A stretch of DNA of 64,000 nucleotides from an uncultured SAR86 cluster bacterium (GCA_902619265.1 CACNDL010000001.1:62001-126000), one strand, 5' to 3'. Shown: positions 22,809 through 31,674, counted from the first letter of the stretch. Translations and numbers: made by a program. Notes: generated by a model from the sequence alone, not told the origin.

Positions 22809-23610
22809 ATATGTTATTGGCGATATCCAGGGTTGTTACAAGGAATTTAAAAACCTTATAAAACTAATAGACCCAAATAAAGAAAATAAATTCTTGTGTG
22901 TTGGTGATTTAGTCAATAGAGGTCCTGAATCAGAGAAAGTAGTTGATTACGTGATTAAAAATAACGTGAAGAGTGTATTTGGAAATCATGATTTACATTT
23001 AATGGCAATACTTATTGGTGCCAGAAAACATAATAAAAAAAAGGATACTATGCAAAGGCTAATAAATAAAAATAAGGCAATTGAAATAATTGATTATTTT
23101 TCACAATTTTCATTTGCAAAAGTTGTTTCGAGCAATAAGAAAAAATCTTTAATCGTGCATGCAGGAGTTTTGCCAAGCTGGTCGCTAGATAACACTTTAA
23201 GTGCTAATGATGAGTTACAAGAAGATCTAAAAAAAGATCCGGAAGAATTTTTTTCGACAATGTACAGCGATCGAAGCAAAGCTATATCAAAATCAACTAA
23301 CAAGAAAAATAGAAGAAGGTACCTAATTAATGTTTTTACCAGAATGCGTTTTATTTCCGAAAAAAATAAACTTGACCTTCAAACAAAATTAAAAAAAGCT
23401 GGATCTAATAAATTTAATCCATGGTTCTCATATAAGCATAAATGCCTAAAGGATGTTGATAACATTATCTTTGGACATTGGGCAGCTTTGAATGGCGTTA
23501 CTAATCATAACAATATAAAAGGGATTGATTTAGGCTGTGTATGGGGAGGCTCTTTAGCAGCAATTAATATTGAAGATAAATCTATAATAACTGTGGATTC
23601 TGTCACATGA
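22792..23610 (+). CDS. apaH: Diadenosine tetraphosphatase
   Basis: KYVIGDIQGCYKEFKNL, CVGDLVNRGPES, VFGNHDLHLMA; LptD-SurA-PdxA-KsgA-ApaH synteny. Confidence 0.96.
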   Translation: MKTNSKYVIGDIQGCYKEFKNLIKLIDPNKENKFLCVGDLVNRGPESEKVVDYVIKNNVKSVFGNHDLHLMAILIGARKHNKKKDTMQRLINKNKAIEIIDYFSQFSFAKVVSSNKKKSLIVHAGVLPSWSLDNTLSANDELQEDLKKDPEEFFSTMYSDRSKAISKSTNKKNRRRYLINVFTRMRFISEKNKLDLQTKLKKAGSNKFNPWFSYKHKCLKDVDNIIFGHWAALNGVTNHNNIKGIDLGCVWGGSLAAINIEDKSIITVDSVT

Positions 23611-24608
23611 AGATTTTTAAAGTTGGTGGTGCTGTAAGAGATACCCAAATGGGTTTGAAGCCAAAAGATACTGATTGGGTGGTTGTAGGTTCCTCGCCAG
23701 AAGAAATGATTGAAAAAGGGTTTAAACAAGTTGGCAAAAATTTTCCAGTTTTTTTGCATCCAAATACAAACGAGGAATATGCATTAGCTAGAAAAGATAG
23801 AAAGACTGGCGTTGGTCATAAAAATTTCCAATTTAATTTTTCTCCGAGCGTAACATTAGAAGAAGATCTAGAAAGAAGAGATTTAACTATCAATTCCATG
23901 GCATTAGATGAAGATGGCAACCTTATTGATCCATTTAACGGCGCCAAAGATATTAAAAATAAATGTTTAAGACCAGTATCTCAGGCATTTTTTGAAGACC
24001 CATTAAGAGCGTTAAGAGTTGCTAGATTTAAGGCACAATTTCCTGAATTTTTTCTTCATGAAAGTATGGAGCAGGCACTTAATAAAATTTCTACATCAAA
24101 TGAGCTTTCAAAATTATCATCTGAAAGAGTTTGGGGAGAAGTAATGAGAGGCTTAGAGTATGATTTTAGCGAATTCTTGCAAATAATAAGAAACTATAAC
24201 CTTGATACACCTTGGTTTAATAAATTAACTGAGATTCCGAATATAAATTCAGATATTCCAGAAATAAAGTGGTGCGAAGTATCACAAGCAAATGAATTTG
24301 AATTTGCGGTGTGTTTGGAGATTCCAAAGAGCTTTTCAAAACAACTTTCACTGTGGAAAAAGTTTTTTGATTACGATAAAAAGGGGAATGTTAGTTATAA
24401 AGTTAAGTTTTTTGGAGATTTTTCAAAAAATAATTTGCGGGATGCTATTTATACACTTCAATTTTTTAAAGATATTAATTTAGAATGCATTCCTATTATA
24501 AAAGAGTATGCTAACTTTAACTTTGGTGCTTTGGCTTCTAATAAAAAACAAGAAATTGAGAGCGCTAAAGAAAAAGAACTAAAAAAAATAATAGAAAAAT
24601 ATGGCTAA
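23607..24608 (+). CDS. cca: CCA tRNA nucleotidyltransferase
   Basis: MKIFKVGGAVRDTQMGLKPKDTDWVVVG; RRDLTINSMALDEDGNLIDPFNG; DPLRALRVARFKAQF. Confidence 0.95.
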   Translation: MKIFKVGGAVRDTQMGLKPKDTDWVVVGSSPEEMIEKGFKQVGKNFPVFLHPNTNEEYALARKDRKTGVGHKNFQFNFSPSVTLEEDLERRDLTINSMALDEDGNLIDPFNGAKDIKNKCLRPVSQAFFEDPLRALRVARFKAQFPEFFLHESMEQALNKISTSNELSKLSSERVWGEVMRGLEYDFSEFLQIIRNYNLDTPWFNKLTEIPNINSDIPEIKWCEVSQANEFEFAVCLEIPKSFSKQLSLWKKFFDYDKKGNVSYKVKFFGDFSKNNLRDAIYTLQFFKDINLECIPIIKEYANFNFGALASNKKQEIESAKEKELKKIIEKYG

Positions 24609-25329
24609 TAAAGTACTGATAACAGGTGGAGCGCAAAGAATTGGCAAAGCCTTAGTTAATCATTTTCATGCAAATGGTTGGAATATTATTTTCCAATATA
24701 GATCTTCAAAAATAGAAGCAGAATCAATCAAAGAGAAGCTTAATTCTGTTAGAGCAGAATCCTGTGAGATTATTCAATGTGATTTTGATGATAATGACTC
24801 TTGTAAAATCTTTTATGAAGAGTTAGAAGATAAATTAAATGGTCTCACTGCATTGATAAATAATGCTTCAACATTTTATCCAAAAAAACTTAGCGAAACA
24901 TCTCATGATGATTGGGTAAAACTAACTTCTTCAAATTTATACTTGCCAATTTTTCTTTCAAAATTTTGTTCTAATGAGCTGATTAAAAATAAAGGTCACA
25001 TTGTTAATATTGCTGACATTCATGCTGAACAAGGCTTAAGAAATTATACCGTTTATACTGCCGCAAAAGCAGGTCTATTGAATTTCACAAAATCTTTAGC
25101 AAAAGAATTAGCACCAAATGTATTAGTTAACTCAGTAAGTCCGGGCGCAATTCTCTGGGACGTAAACGAACCTAGTGCGGATAAAAAGAATGAGATATTA
25201 GCAAGCATTCCGATGAAAAGGATTGGTAATGAAAAGGATATTGTTGCAATAATTGATTATTTGCTTTCAAAAAATACTTATATGACTGGTAGAAATATTA
25301 ATATTGATGGAGGAAAATCTTTAGGATGA
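24601..25329 (+). CDS. SDR oxidoreductase, pteridine reductase/FolM-like
   Basis: VLITGGAQRIGKALVNHFHANGWN; LINNASTFYPKKLSE; SPGAILWD. Confidence 0.8.
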   Translation: MANKVLITGGAQRIGKALVNHFHANGWNIIFQYRSSKIEAESIKEKLNSVRAESCEIIQCDFDDNDSCKIFYEELEDKLNGLTALINNASTFYPKKLSETSHDDWVKLTSSNLYLPIFLSKFCSNELIKNKGHIVNIADIHAEQGLRNYTVYTAAKAGLLNFTKSLAKELAPNVLVNSVSPGAILWDVNEPSADKKNEILASIPMKRIGNEKDIVAIIDYLLSKNTYMTGRNINIDGGKSLG

Positions 25330-25610
25330 ATGAGCAGAGAGTTGAGCTTTTCATTAAAGATAGAAAGTTTTCTTTCATGATCCCATTTAATGATTATGTA
25401 CCGTTTAAAAAAGCTGAAAAGAAAATTATAGATCTGATTGAAAACATTGAACATACAGAAGAACAGCTAGATGATGCAATTGTATACTCAGCTTTACAGC
25501 TGGCTATTGAAAATGAAAAGTTGATCACAAAAGAAACAGACGATAAGATGCAATCAGATGATGAAATATCACAATTAATAAATAAAATCGAAATATTTCT
25601 TAATCAATAA
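25326..25610 (+). CDS. zapA: ZapA-like cell division protein
   Basis: 95-codon ORF immediately upstream of 6S RNA and fau (zapA-ssrS-fau synteny); weak sequence signal. Confidence 0.6.
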   Translation: MNEQRVELFIKDRKFSFMIPFNDYVPFKKAEKKIIDLIENIEHTEEQLDDAIVYSALQLAIENEKLITKETDDKMQSDDEISQLINKIEIFLNQ

Positions 25611-25647
25611 CTCCAAAAAACATAAAAATAGTTATATATTTAGATTG

Positions 25648-25813
25648 TCTGAATCATTAGGTTTTCAGAATTTATTCTAGAACCGATAATGTAAATTAAG
25701 GGAAACAGATTTTATTTAGCTGTGCGTTACTTTTTCGATAGGGAAGCCTTACTAAATAAAAGAGTTGCCCACCTGTCCTTAGGGTTCAGGGTGACTGGAA
25801 ACAATGATTCAGA
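25648..25813 (+). ncRNA. ssrS: 6S RNA
   Basis: Perfect 11-bp terminal stem TCTGAATCATT (25648-25658) / AATGATTCAGA (25803-25813); internal GGGAAGCCTTACTAAA and CACCTGTCCTTAGGGTTCAGGGTGACTGG resemble E. coli 6S; located zapA-ssrS-fau. Confidence 0.88.
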
Positions 25814-26349
25814 TGTCTAAGTTAAAAATTAGAAAGTATTTCATAGAACAGAGAGATAAACTTTCTACAGAAAAGAGAATTCTTTTAACTTCAAAAATTA
25901 ATAGAAACCTCGAACTTCAAAAAGAATATATTGTTGCTAAAAACATAGCTAGTTTTAGGGCTTTCAGAAATGAACCTCAGCCAACTCAACTAATAAATAA
26001 AATTTATCATTATCCAAAAATTTCTAAAGCTGGATTAACTTTTCATACAGATAGCAAAGGTTTCAAACTAAACAAATATGGAATAGAGGAACCAATTGAA
26101 AAACAGTCAATACCACTTAATGAAATAGATATTTTCCTTGTCCCGCTGATATCTTTTAATAAAAATCTGCACCGAGTGGGTTTTGGAAACGGTTATTACG
26201 ATAAAACTTTAAGCCAATTGCTTGGAATAGCCGATAAACCAAAATTTTGGGGGATTTGTTACGATTTTCAATTATCTGAGACTAATTTTGAAACAGAGTT
26301 TGATGTAAGATTAGATAGAGTGATCTCTGATAAAAAAGTCTATGTCTGA
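25813..26349 (+). CDS. fau: 5-formyltetrahydrofolate cyclo-ligase family
   Basis: MSKLKIRKYFIEQRDKLSTEKR; VPLISFNKNLHRVGFGNGYYDKTL; alternative ATG at 25804. Confidence 0.93.
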   Translation: MSKLKIRKYFIEQRDKLSTEKRILLTSKINRNLELQKEYIVAKNIASFRAFRNEPQPTQLINKIYHYPKISKAGLTFHTDSKGFKLNKYGIEEPIEKQSIPLNEIDIFLVPLISFNKNLHRVGFGNGYYDKTLSQLLGIADKPKFWGICYDFQLSETNFETEFDVRLDRVISDKKVYV

Positions 26350-27001
26350 AAAATATAATGCTGCTTTAGGCGCTTATGAATTAATAGCAAAAGGTAAGGA
26401 GCCATTAATATTAGGCATTGGAACTGGTAGTACAGCTGATCAGTTTACGGAACATTTCCTCCCAAAATTAAGAAAAAGAATAAATGAAGTTTTTTCCAGC
26501 TCCGATAGAACAACAAATCTATTAAAGAATTTAGGTTTTCGAGTAAGTGATTATGACCCTGAGGTTGGTCTGGATTTCTACGTAGACGGTGCTGATGAAG
26601 TCGACGAAAATCTTAATTTAATAAAAGGTGGTGGTGGTGCCCATACTAACGAAAAGAAGCTAGCTAAAATTGCTGAAAGTTTTATATGTATAGTAGATGA
26701 ATCAAAAATTGTTCAAACTCTTGGAAAGTTTCCTCTTCCCATTGAAATTGATATTAATCAGAATGACAAAGTATTATTTGAGCTAAAAAAGTATTCAAAA
26801 ACCATTCTTCGCAGAGAATTATTGAGCGATAACAATAATTATATTTATGATCTTCATGACTTTAAAATTTCTGACCCTAAAAAAATTGAAACTGAAATTT
26901 TATCAATAACTGGTGTAGTAGACGTTGGCATATTTGCTATTAATAAGCCACAAATAGTTATTGTTGGAGAAAATTCAAGTTACAGATTGATTGAATCTTG
27001 A
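26342..27001 (+). CDS. rpiA: Ribose-5-phosphate isomerase A
   Basis: LGIGTGSTADQF, DFYVDGADEVDENLNLIKGGGGA, KLPIEID-like FPLPIEI. Confidence 0.97.
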   Translation: MSEKYNAALGAYELIAKGKEPLILGIGTGSTADQFTEHFLPKLRKRINEVFSSSDRTTNLLKNLGFRVSDYDPEVGLDFYVDGADEVDENLNLIKGGGGAHTNEKKLAKIAESFICIVDESKIVQTLGKFPLPIEIDINQNDKVLFELKKYSKTILRRELLSDNNNYIYDLHDFKISDPKKIETEILSITGVVDVGIFAINKPQIVIVGENSSYRLIES

Positions 27002-27507
27002 ATTGCAGAAACAATTAAATCGTCTTCAGGATCAATCCTATGTGAAAAGCTTTTGATATTACCTTCAGGCGTGATTAGGTATTTATGAAAGTTCCAAGAA
27101 GGCCTATCACTTGTTAACTTATATAATTTTTTGTAAAAAGGGTGATTTGTTGAATTTTTTACGTTTGTTATTGAAAATAATGGGAAGGAAACATCGAAAG
27201 TTGATTTACAAAACTCACTTACTTTTTCTTCATCATTAAATTCTTGGCCTAAAAAATTTCTAGATGGAAAACCCAAAACTGTAAATTTTTTGTCTTTGAA
27301 TCTTCTTTGTAAGGATTCGAGCTGTTCGTATTGATATGTAAAACCACACTTGCTTGCTGTATTAACTACAAGTATTGTGTGGTTATCGTACTCACATAAA
27401 TTTTTAAGTTGATTTTCGTTTAAAACTTTTACATCTGTATCAAGCAAATCACTACAAGGAAATGCACTAAAACTAAAAAAGATTGCGAATATAACAAGTT
27501 TTTTCAT
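26980..27507 (-). CDS. Glutathione peroxidase family protein with N-terminal signal peptide (Cys-type)
   Basis: VVNTASKCGFTYQYEQLESLQRRF, LGFPSRNFLGQE, WNFHKYLITPEG. Confidence 0.93.
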   Translation of the reverse strand: MKKLVIFAIFFSFSAFPCSDLLDTDVKVLNENQLKNLCEYDNHTILVVNTASKCGFTYQYEQLESLQRRFKDKKFTVLGFPSRNFLGQEFNDEEKVSEFCKSTFDVSFPLFSITNVKNSTNHPFYKKLYKLTSDRPSWNFHKYLITPEGNIKSFSHRIDPEDDLIVSAIQDSINL

Positions 27508-27528
27508 ATTTTTACCTAGGGTGTTATT

Positions 27529-27612
27529 TTAGACTGATGAGATACCAAGTAAAAGCACTGCAAAAATCGTGAAGAGGATAACTAATTCTATGTTGTCTGC
27601 AAATTTTTCCAT
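27529..27612 (-). CDS. Small membrane ORF (27 aa), candidate
   Basis: MEKFADNIELVILFTIFAVLLLGISSV*; single hydrophobic segment; same strand and just upstream of gpx; preceded by a strongly structured leader. Confidence 0.45.
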   Translation of the reverse strand: MEKFADNIELVILFTIFAVLLLGISSV

Positions 27613-27631
27613 ACTTTCTCTTAAAATGCTT

Positions 27632-27680
27632 GGGGCCGAAGCCCCTCGCGTGTCAGTCATGGGGGAGAGGAGAGACTGAC
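27632..27680 (-). promoter_or_regulatory. Candidate structured 5' leader RNA
   Basis: Minus strand GTCAGTC-N15-GACTGAC followed by GGGGC-TTCG-GCCCC (C(UUCG)G-type tetraloop hairpin), immediately upstream of the 27-aa ORF. Confidence 0.5.
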
Positions 27681-27688
27681 TAATACAA

Positions 27689-27710
27689 ATATAATAAATA
27701 TTTATTATAT
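27689..27710. repeat. 22-bp perfect AT palindrome
   Basis: ATATAATAAATATTTATTATAT. Confidence 0.9.
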
Positions 27711-27721
27711 AATATCAATAG

Positions 27722-27754
27722 TTTTTATAAATAAATACTACTTATTTATAAAAA
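27722..27754. repeat. 13-bp perfect inverted repeat with 7-nt loop
   Basis: TTTTTATAAATAA-ATACTAC-TTATTTATAAAAA, just downstream of the L,D-transpeptidase stop. Confidence 0.9.
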
Positions 27755-27757
27755 TAA

Positions 27758-28288
27758 CTAATATTTATTAATATAGACAATTTCTCCGCCTGAAAGCAGA
27801 TCAAATAGCTCAATAACATCACTATTTGCCATTCTTATACACCCTTTTGAAGCTTTTTGCCCAAGTAACCACTCTTCTGGAGTCCCATGGATATAAATAT
27901 ATCTGTCAAATGAATCTACGCCTGGACCTTGGTTGATGCCCTCTTCCATACCAGATAACCAAATAATTCTTGACTGAACTACATCATCAGTAACATAAAC
28001 TTCTTCATTATCATATATTGGGTATAGTTGACTTGGCGTTCGACCAATAAATCTCATACCTTTCTGCTCATTTTTGCCAATAAGTTTTTTTATTTCATGT
28101 TTACCCAATGGTGTTTTAAATGAGTTTTCTTTTGAGCCTTCGCCATACTTGGAAGACGAGATTTTATATGTTTTCGATATTTCTCCAAATTCAATTAGGT
28201 AAAGTTCTTGCTTTGAAATAGAAATTTGTATTTCTTTCGACGATAAAGACATCATAAATAATATTATAAAAAATAATTTATTCTTCAT
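27758..28288 (-). CDS. L,D-transpeptidase (YkuD domain) family protein
   Basis: YIHGTPEEWLLGQKASKGCIRMANSDVIELFDLL catalytic HGT/SKGCIRM motif; signal peptide. Confidence 0.93.
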   Translation of the reverse strand: MKNKLFFIILFMMSLSSKEIQISISKQELYLIEFGEISKTYKISSSKYGEGSKENSFKTPLGKHEIKKLIGKNEQKGMRFIGRTPSQLYPIYDNEEVYVTDDVVQSRIIWLSGMEEGINQGPGVDSFDRYIYIHGTPEEWLLGQKASKGCIRMANSDVIELFDLLSGGEIVYINKY

Positions 28289-29495
28289 TTTTTCTTTGAT
28301 AGAAACCGAATAGTAAAGTCAAAATAGAAAATATTAAAAATGGAGCATCTCCATATTTCAAATAAAAAGTGTCTTTATCATTTAAGGTTATTTTGTGAGT
28401 TATAGAGCCTTTCTCTCCTCTTTTTAAGATTCTTGATGATTCTTTAGATCTAGGACTTATTATTTGTGAGATTCCATCAAGTGTGGCTCTTGCAACCCAT
28501 TTATTAGATTCTACTGCTCTAGCTTTTGCATGTTTTAAATGCTGTGCAGGCATTGATTTGCCGTACCATTTATCATTGCTCATATGAATAATATATTTTG
28601 TTCCTCTTGTTCTATTAATAAATGTACTGTTGAAAGCAAGCTCCCAACATATTAGTGCTGACCAATCTGCTTTTGCTTGATTTTTCTCGCCACGATTTAA
28701 GCTTGAATTGGGTATGTTGAAAAAATCATTAAAATTTTCAAGCAAAGCCCCGAAAGGCTGAAATTCTCCAAAAGGCACAAGGTTTCTCTTGTCATAAAAA
28801 TGACCAGTTTTAAGGTTTATCGCAGATGTATAGAAATAATTTTCCTCTTCTCTAAAGAACCCACCAATAACTATTTTTCCAGAAGTTAAACTAGAAATGC
28901 TCTGGTCGTAAACAGTTACAGCTTCTGGCCATATGACTAGATCGCTATTAGCATTATTTGTAATCTGAACAATTTCTGTCATATTTGTATCAAGTGGCTG
29001 AACCACAGTAATGTTTAGCTCCTCTTCTCCACCTTCTTGATAGTGTCCTGGTCCAAAGAATAAAAGCAATAAGATTAAACTTGCAGAGATCCGAGCAATA
29101 ATCGCTTTTTTTCTTTCAAAGAATAAAGCTATAACTAAAATAATTAAGAAAGATGTGCCAGATACGCCTACGACTGGAAGCAAACCCCATAAACTCTCTG
29201 ACATAATCCCTAAATTTAGCCAAGGAAACCCTGATATAAACCAAGATCTAAGCCATTCAAGTATGAAAAAGACACTAGGAATGATTAAAAACCTATACTG
29301 ATGTTCTTTAAAATAATTTATGGCAAACAAAAAGATACCAAAATAAACCGAAAGGTAAGTTATCAATAAAAAGGTGATACTGCTGCTTAAAAGAACACCA
29401 GCACCATAATAATTAATTGCATCGTAAATCCAAGAAATTGAATAAGCCCAGAAAGCAAAGGATAATAGCCAGCCTATTAAAAAGTGCTTATTCAA
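28278..29495 (-). CDS. lnt: Apolipoprotein N-acyltransferase, short form
   Basis: SWIYDAINYYGAG, GFPWLNLG, LVIWPEAV, KRNLVPFGEFQPFG, LICWELAF, SNDKWYGKSMPAQHL. Confidence 0.93.
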   Translation of the reverse strand: MNKHFLIGWLLSFAFWAYSISWIYDAINYYGAGVLLSSSITFLLITYLSVYFGIFLFAINYFKEHQYRFLIIPSVFFILEWLRSWFISGFPWLNLGIMSESLWGLLPVVGVSGTSFLIILVIALFFERKKAIIARISASLILLLLFFGPGHYQEGGEEELNITVVQPLDTNMTEIVQITNNANSDLVIWPEAVTVYDQSISSLTSGKIVIGGFFREEENYFYTSAINLKTGHFYDKRNLVPFGEFQPFGALLENFNDFFNIPNSSLNRGEKNQAKADWSALICWELAFNSTFINRTRGTKYIIHMSNDKWYGKSMPAQHLKHAKARAVESNKWVARATLDGISQIISPRSKESSRILKRGEKGSITHKITLNDKDTFYLKYGDAPFLIFSILTLLFGFYQRKNEE

Positions 29496-30282
29496 CTTTT
29501 CGAACCGTAATTTTCTTTATTTTTCTTTGATCAGCTGAAGTGACTATCATTTCTAAATAATCGACTTGAATTTTTTCCCCAACTTTTGGTAAATGGCCAA
29601 TTTCTTTAAGCATGAAACCTCCCAGCGTTTCAACTTCAGGGCAATCTAGGTGGATAGAGAAAAACTCTTCAAACTTTTCTTTTTCAATAGTTGATGAAAC
29701 GATAAATTCTTTGTCATTTATTTTAATAATTTCATTATTTTTTTCTTCATAGAATTCATCTTCAATTTCTCCAACTATTTCTTCAAGAATATCTTCAATG
29801 GTAATCAATCCTGATATAACTCCATACTCGTCTAGGACTATTGCTAGGTGAGCTTTATCTTTTTTAAAATCCTCTAAAAGAGATGTTACAGATTGAGATT
29901 CTGGTATATGTTTAGCTTCTCTCAAAATAGAGCTTAAACTGAAAGCATTTTCTTTGATTGAGCCAAGCATATCTTTCACATGCAAAATCCCTATTACTTT
30001 ATCTTTTTCTTTATTAAATACTGGATAGCGTGAATGCTTTGTATCGTTAACTACTGAATATACTTGCTCCAAGCTATCCGATTCAGTTATAGAAGAAATA
30101 TTGACTTTAGGTATCATTATTTCTTTAACAACCGAGTCTTTTATGCTTAAAACATTTTCTATTAATTCCTCAATTCTTTCGTCTTCAGGCACAGTAAGTT
30201 TTGCAGCTTCTGCAGTATTTTTGTTTGAACTAAATAAATTTTTTAAATTTGAAAAAAACGATTGCGATGGTTCGTCTGGCAT
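29488..30282 (-). CDS. corC: CBS-domain/CorC_HlyC transporter-associated protein
   Basis: Two CBS domains, ISGLITIEDILEEIVGEIEDEF. Confidence 0.95.
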   Translation of the reverse strand: MPDEPSQSFFSNLKNLFSSNKNTAEAAKLTVPEDERIEELIENVLSIKDSVVKEIMIPKVNISSITESDSLEQVYSVVNDTKHSRYPVFNKEKDKVIGILHVKDMLGSIKENAFSLSSILREAKHIPESQSVTSLLEDFKKDKAHLAIVLDEYGVISGLITIEDILEEIVGEIEDEFYEEKNNEIIKINDKEFIVSSTIEKEKFEEFFSIHLDCPEVETLGGFMLKEIGHLPKVGEKIQVDYLEMIVTSADQRKIKKITVRKVE

Positions 30283-30758
30283 TATTTATAAGGGTCTTTT
30301 ACTCCAATTTTTGATAAAAATTCAACTTCTTTTGTTTCCATTAATATAGCATCATTTTCATTTTCGTGCCCATAGCCAACAATATGAAGCATTGAATGAA
30401 TTAAAAGATGAGTAAAATGATCAAAGGTTCTTTTTTTCTGATCTAATGCTTCTCTCTCAAGAATATTTTGGCAAATTAGCAACTCACCAATGCATTGCTT
30501 TGATAAAATTTTTAACTCCTGATCTGGGAAGGACAATACATTAGTGATAGCATCTTTACCTCTGAATTTTTTATTAAGTTCTCTTATTTGACTTTCACTG
30601 CAAAAACTAATTTCTAAATCTAATTTGAGAATGTCAAAAAAATCCAGGAATAGATTTAAAATATGTTTAATTTTATCTGATTGATTGGTCACATATTCAG
30701 GCTGATCAAAAAACTCAACCTTACAATTTTCACTCGAAATTATCATAAGCCTCAACAA
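30282..30758 (-). CDS. ybeY: Endoribonuclease YbeY
   Basis: TNVLSFPDQ, LLIHSMLHIVGYGHENENDAILM zinc motif HxxxHxxGxxH-type. Confidence 0.95.
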   Translation of the reverse strand: MLRLMIISSENCKVEFFDQPEYVTNQSDKIKHILNLFLDFFDILKLDLEISFCSESQIRELNKKFRGKDAITNVLSFPDQELKILSKQCIGELLICQNILEREALDQKKRTFDHFTHLLIHSMLHIVGYGHENENDAILMETKEVEFLSKIGVKDPYK

Positions 30759-31674
30759 TTTCCTGAACCAGGGAATGTCTAACTACATCTCGCGCCGTGA
30801 ATTTTGTAAATTTAATAGATTCAACATCTTTAAGAACTTCGATGGCATGTTTAAGGCCTGAGACTGAGCTTTTTGGTAAATCTATCTGACTTAAGTCTCC
30901 ATTTACAACTGCTTTTGATCCAAAACCTAATCGTGTAAGGAACATTTTCATTTGTTCTATGGTTGTATTTTGACCTTCATCCATTATGATAAAGGCCTCT
31001 CTTAAAGTTCTTCCTCGCATATAAGCCAAAGGTGCAATTTCTATTATGTCTCTCTCTACCAATCTATTCACCCTTTCAGCTCCAAGCATGTCATGTAGTG
31101 CATCATAGAGAGGTCTTAAATATGGATCAATTTTTGAGCTCAAATCGCCCGGAAGGAAACCTAATTTTTCTCCTGCTTCAACTGCTGGCCTAACAAGAAC
31201 AATTTTTCTTATTTTTTCTTTAATCAAATCATCTACAGCTCTAGCTACTGCAAGAAAGGTTTTGCCTGTACCAGATGGTCCTACACCAAAAGTTAAATCA
31301 GCGCTTGCAATATTTGTTAAATATTCTTTTTGATTTTTGCCTCGAGCAGTTACAGAGGCTCTTGGTGTTTTGATGTGAACTTCTTTTGAGTCTATTTTTT
31401 CAGCATCTGAAAATTTAGCAGTATGCAAGCTGAGATGAATAAGATCTGGAGTAATAACAGAATTTGTCTCCAACTTTTGTTTCAAATCAAATAAAGCTGA
31501 TACGCCCATTTCTACATCATCTTGATTGCCTGAGATGTTAAATTCAGTTCCATTCTGAATTACTTTAATCTTCAACGCTTTTTCTATTTGTTTAAGATTT
31601 TTATTGAGCTCACCGCATAGCAACATCAGTTGTTCTGGCGGTAGATTAGAGAAATTTAATTGGTGGCTATACAA
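30730..31674 (-). CDS. ybeZ: PhoH family ATPase (YbeZ)
   Basis: FGVGPSGTGKTFLAVARAVD, LVRPAVEAGEKLGFLPGDL, IMDEGQNTTIEQMKMFLTRLG. Confidence 0.97.
   Translation of the reverse strand: MYSHQLNFSNLPPEQLMLLCGELNKNLKQIEKALKIKVIQNGTEFNISGNQDDVEMGVSALFDLKQKLETNSVITPDLIHLSLHTAKFSDAEKIDSKEVHIKTPRASVTARGKNQKEYLTNIASADLTFGVGPSGTGKTFLAVARAVDDLIKEKIRKIVLVRPAVEAGEKLGFLPGDLSSKIDPYLRPLYDALHDMLGAERVNRLVERDIIEIAPLAYMRGRTLREAFIIMDEGQNTTIEQMKMFLTRLGFGSKAVVNGDLSQIDLPKSSVSGLKHAIEVLKDVESIKFTKFTARDVVRHSLVQEIVEAYDNFE

Noticed and set aside
27689-27754. AT palindromes as a dif/XerCD site or replication origin
   Set aside because: No match to the dif consensus and no DnaA boxes or replication genes nearby; terminator/operator roles are simpler.
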